Below the pieces are notes generated by a model. The model was not told the origin of the DNA, did no database searches, and saw only the letters and a list, made by a program, of their open reading frames with translations. Of a stretch of 23,064 bases of DNA, positions 23,017 through 23,064 are shown piece by piece; the first letter of the stretch is position 1; every line of letters begins with the position of its first letter. The position numbers and the translations under genes were made by a program. The DNA is from an uncultured Rikenellaceae bacterium (GTDB lineage Bacteria; Bacteroidota; Bacteroidia; Bacteroidales; Rikenellaceae), in NCBI GenBank assembly GCA_904501625.1, contig CAJGBR010000021.1:1-23064 (forward strand), read 5' to 3'.

Positions 23017-23064
23017 TCATTTCGATTGTTCGCTGAGCAATCTGATGCACATTTTCGGATAAAA
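22988..23064 (-). CDS. Possible 3' end of a convergent gene, not identified
   Basis: On the minus strand, an open frame enters at the window edge and runs 24 codons to a TGA at 22988-22990. The encoded tail is charged and helix-like (SENVHQIAQRTIEMIIEQ, then DLNRF and stop), which looks like real protein. It would overlap the last 29 bases of the barrel gene tail to tail. A frame this short can be open by chance, so the call is tentative and no family is recognised. Confidence 0.3.
   Translation of the reverse strand, partial: LSENVHQIAQRTIEMIIEQDLNRF

Noticed and set aside
1..23064. tRNA genes, CRISPR arrays, insertion sequences or prophage genes
   Set aside because: No cloverleaf-like block, regular repeat-spacer pattern, transposase or phage protein was recognised on either strand.

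Overview
The window looks like chromosomal DNA from a member of the Bacteroidetes, most likely Bacteroidales. The evidence is the gene set (archaeal/eukaryotic-type ProRS, DapD succinylase route, ThiH rather than ThiO, MeaB, and a large outer-membrane barrel with a carboxypeptidase-regulatory-like N-domain). In addition, at least seven intergenic sites match the phylum's promoter -7 element TAnnTTTG, usually as TACCTTTG. The species cannot be named from this sequence. ThiH uses an oxygen-sensitive radical-SAM chemistry, which suggests an anaerobic or microaerobic lifestyle.

Layout. 1-1540: the 3' end of dnaJ, then mannose-1-phosphate guanylyltransferase and a strong terminator. 1544-3773: a leftward dapD-radA pair. 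3803-5690: a rightward CLC-type anion channel with a CBS pair and its own terminator. 5712-8293: a leftward pyrD-proS pair with a promoter. 8326-15831: a tight leftward seven-gene run, obgE-thiG-thiH-meaB-(degenerate LytM/M23 protein)-dxr-rseP, with gaps of 27 nt or less and one 1-nt overlap. It probably starts at a promoter just upstream of obgE. 15809-17433: a rightward membrane-anchored DNA/RNA endonuclease (EndoG/NUC1 type) and maf; the nuclease promoter overlaps the obgE promoter back to back. 17509-17790: a tiny PLDc_N-type membrane protein as a single-gene unit ending at a bidirectional terminator. 17802-19173: leftward mazG and a gamma-carbonic-anhydrase-like protein. 19260-23016: a rightward envelope locus under a textbook Bacteroidetes promoter. 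It holds a small secreted protein with an InlB-repeat-like C-terminus, a small secreted protein that resembles the N-terminal domain of its neighbour, a hairpin, and a 901-residue outer-membrane barrel. The last 77 bases may hold the 3' end of a convergent gene.

Most of the window (1-19130) is housekeeping: chaperone, sugar nucleotide, recombination, lysine/DAP, pyrimidine, isoprenoid, thiazole, ribosome assembly GTPase and nucleotide sanitation. The least ordinary parts are the 19.3-23.0 kb envelope locus, the CLC protein lacking both proton-path glutamates, the LytM protein lacking its zinc ligands, and the thiGH pair separated from the rest of the thiamin genes. I saw no clear, wholly new system; the 19.3-23.0 kb locus is the best candidate for something undescribed. 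No tRNA, rRNA, CRISPR array, insertion sequence or known riboswitch was recognised. No stretch over 300 bases lacks a gene; the longest gap is 19131-19354, which holds two promoter-like elements pointing opposite ways.
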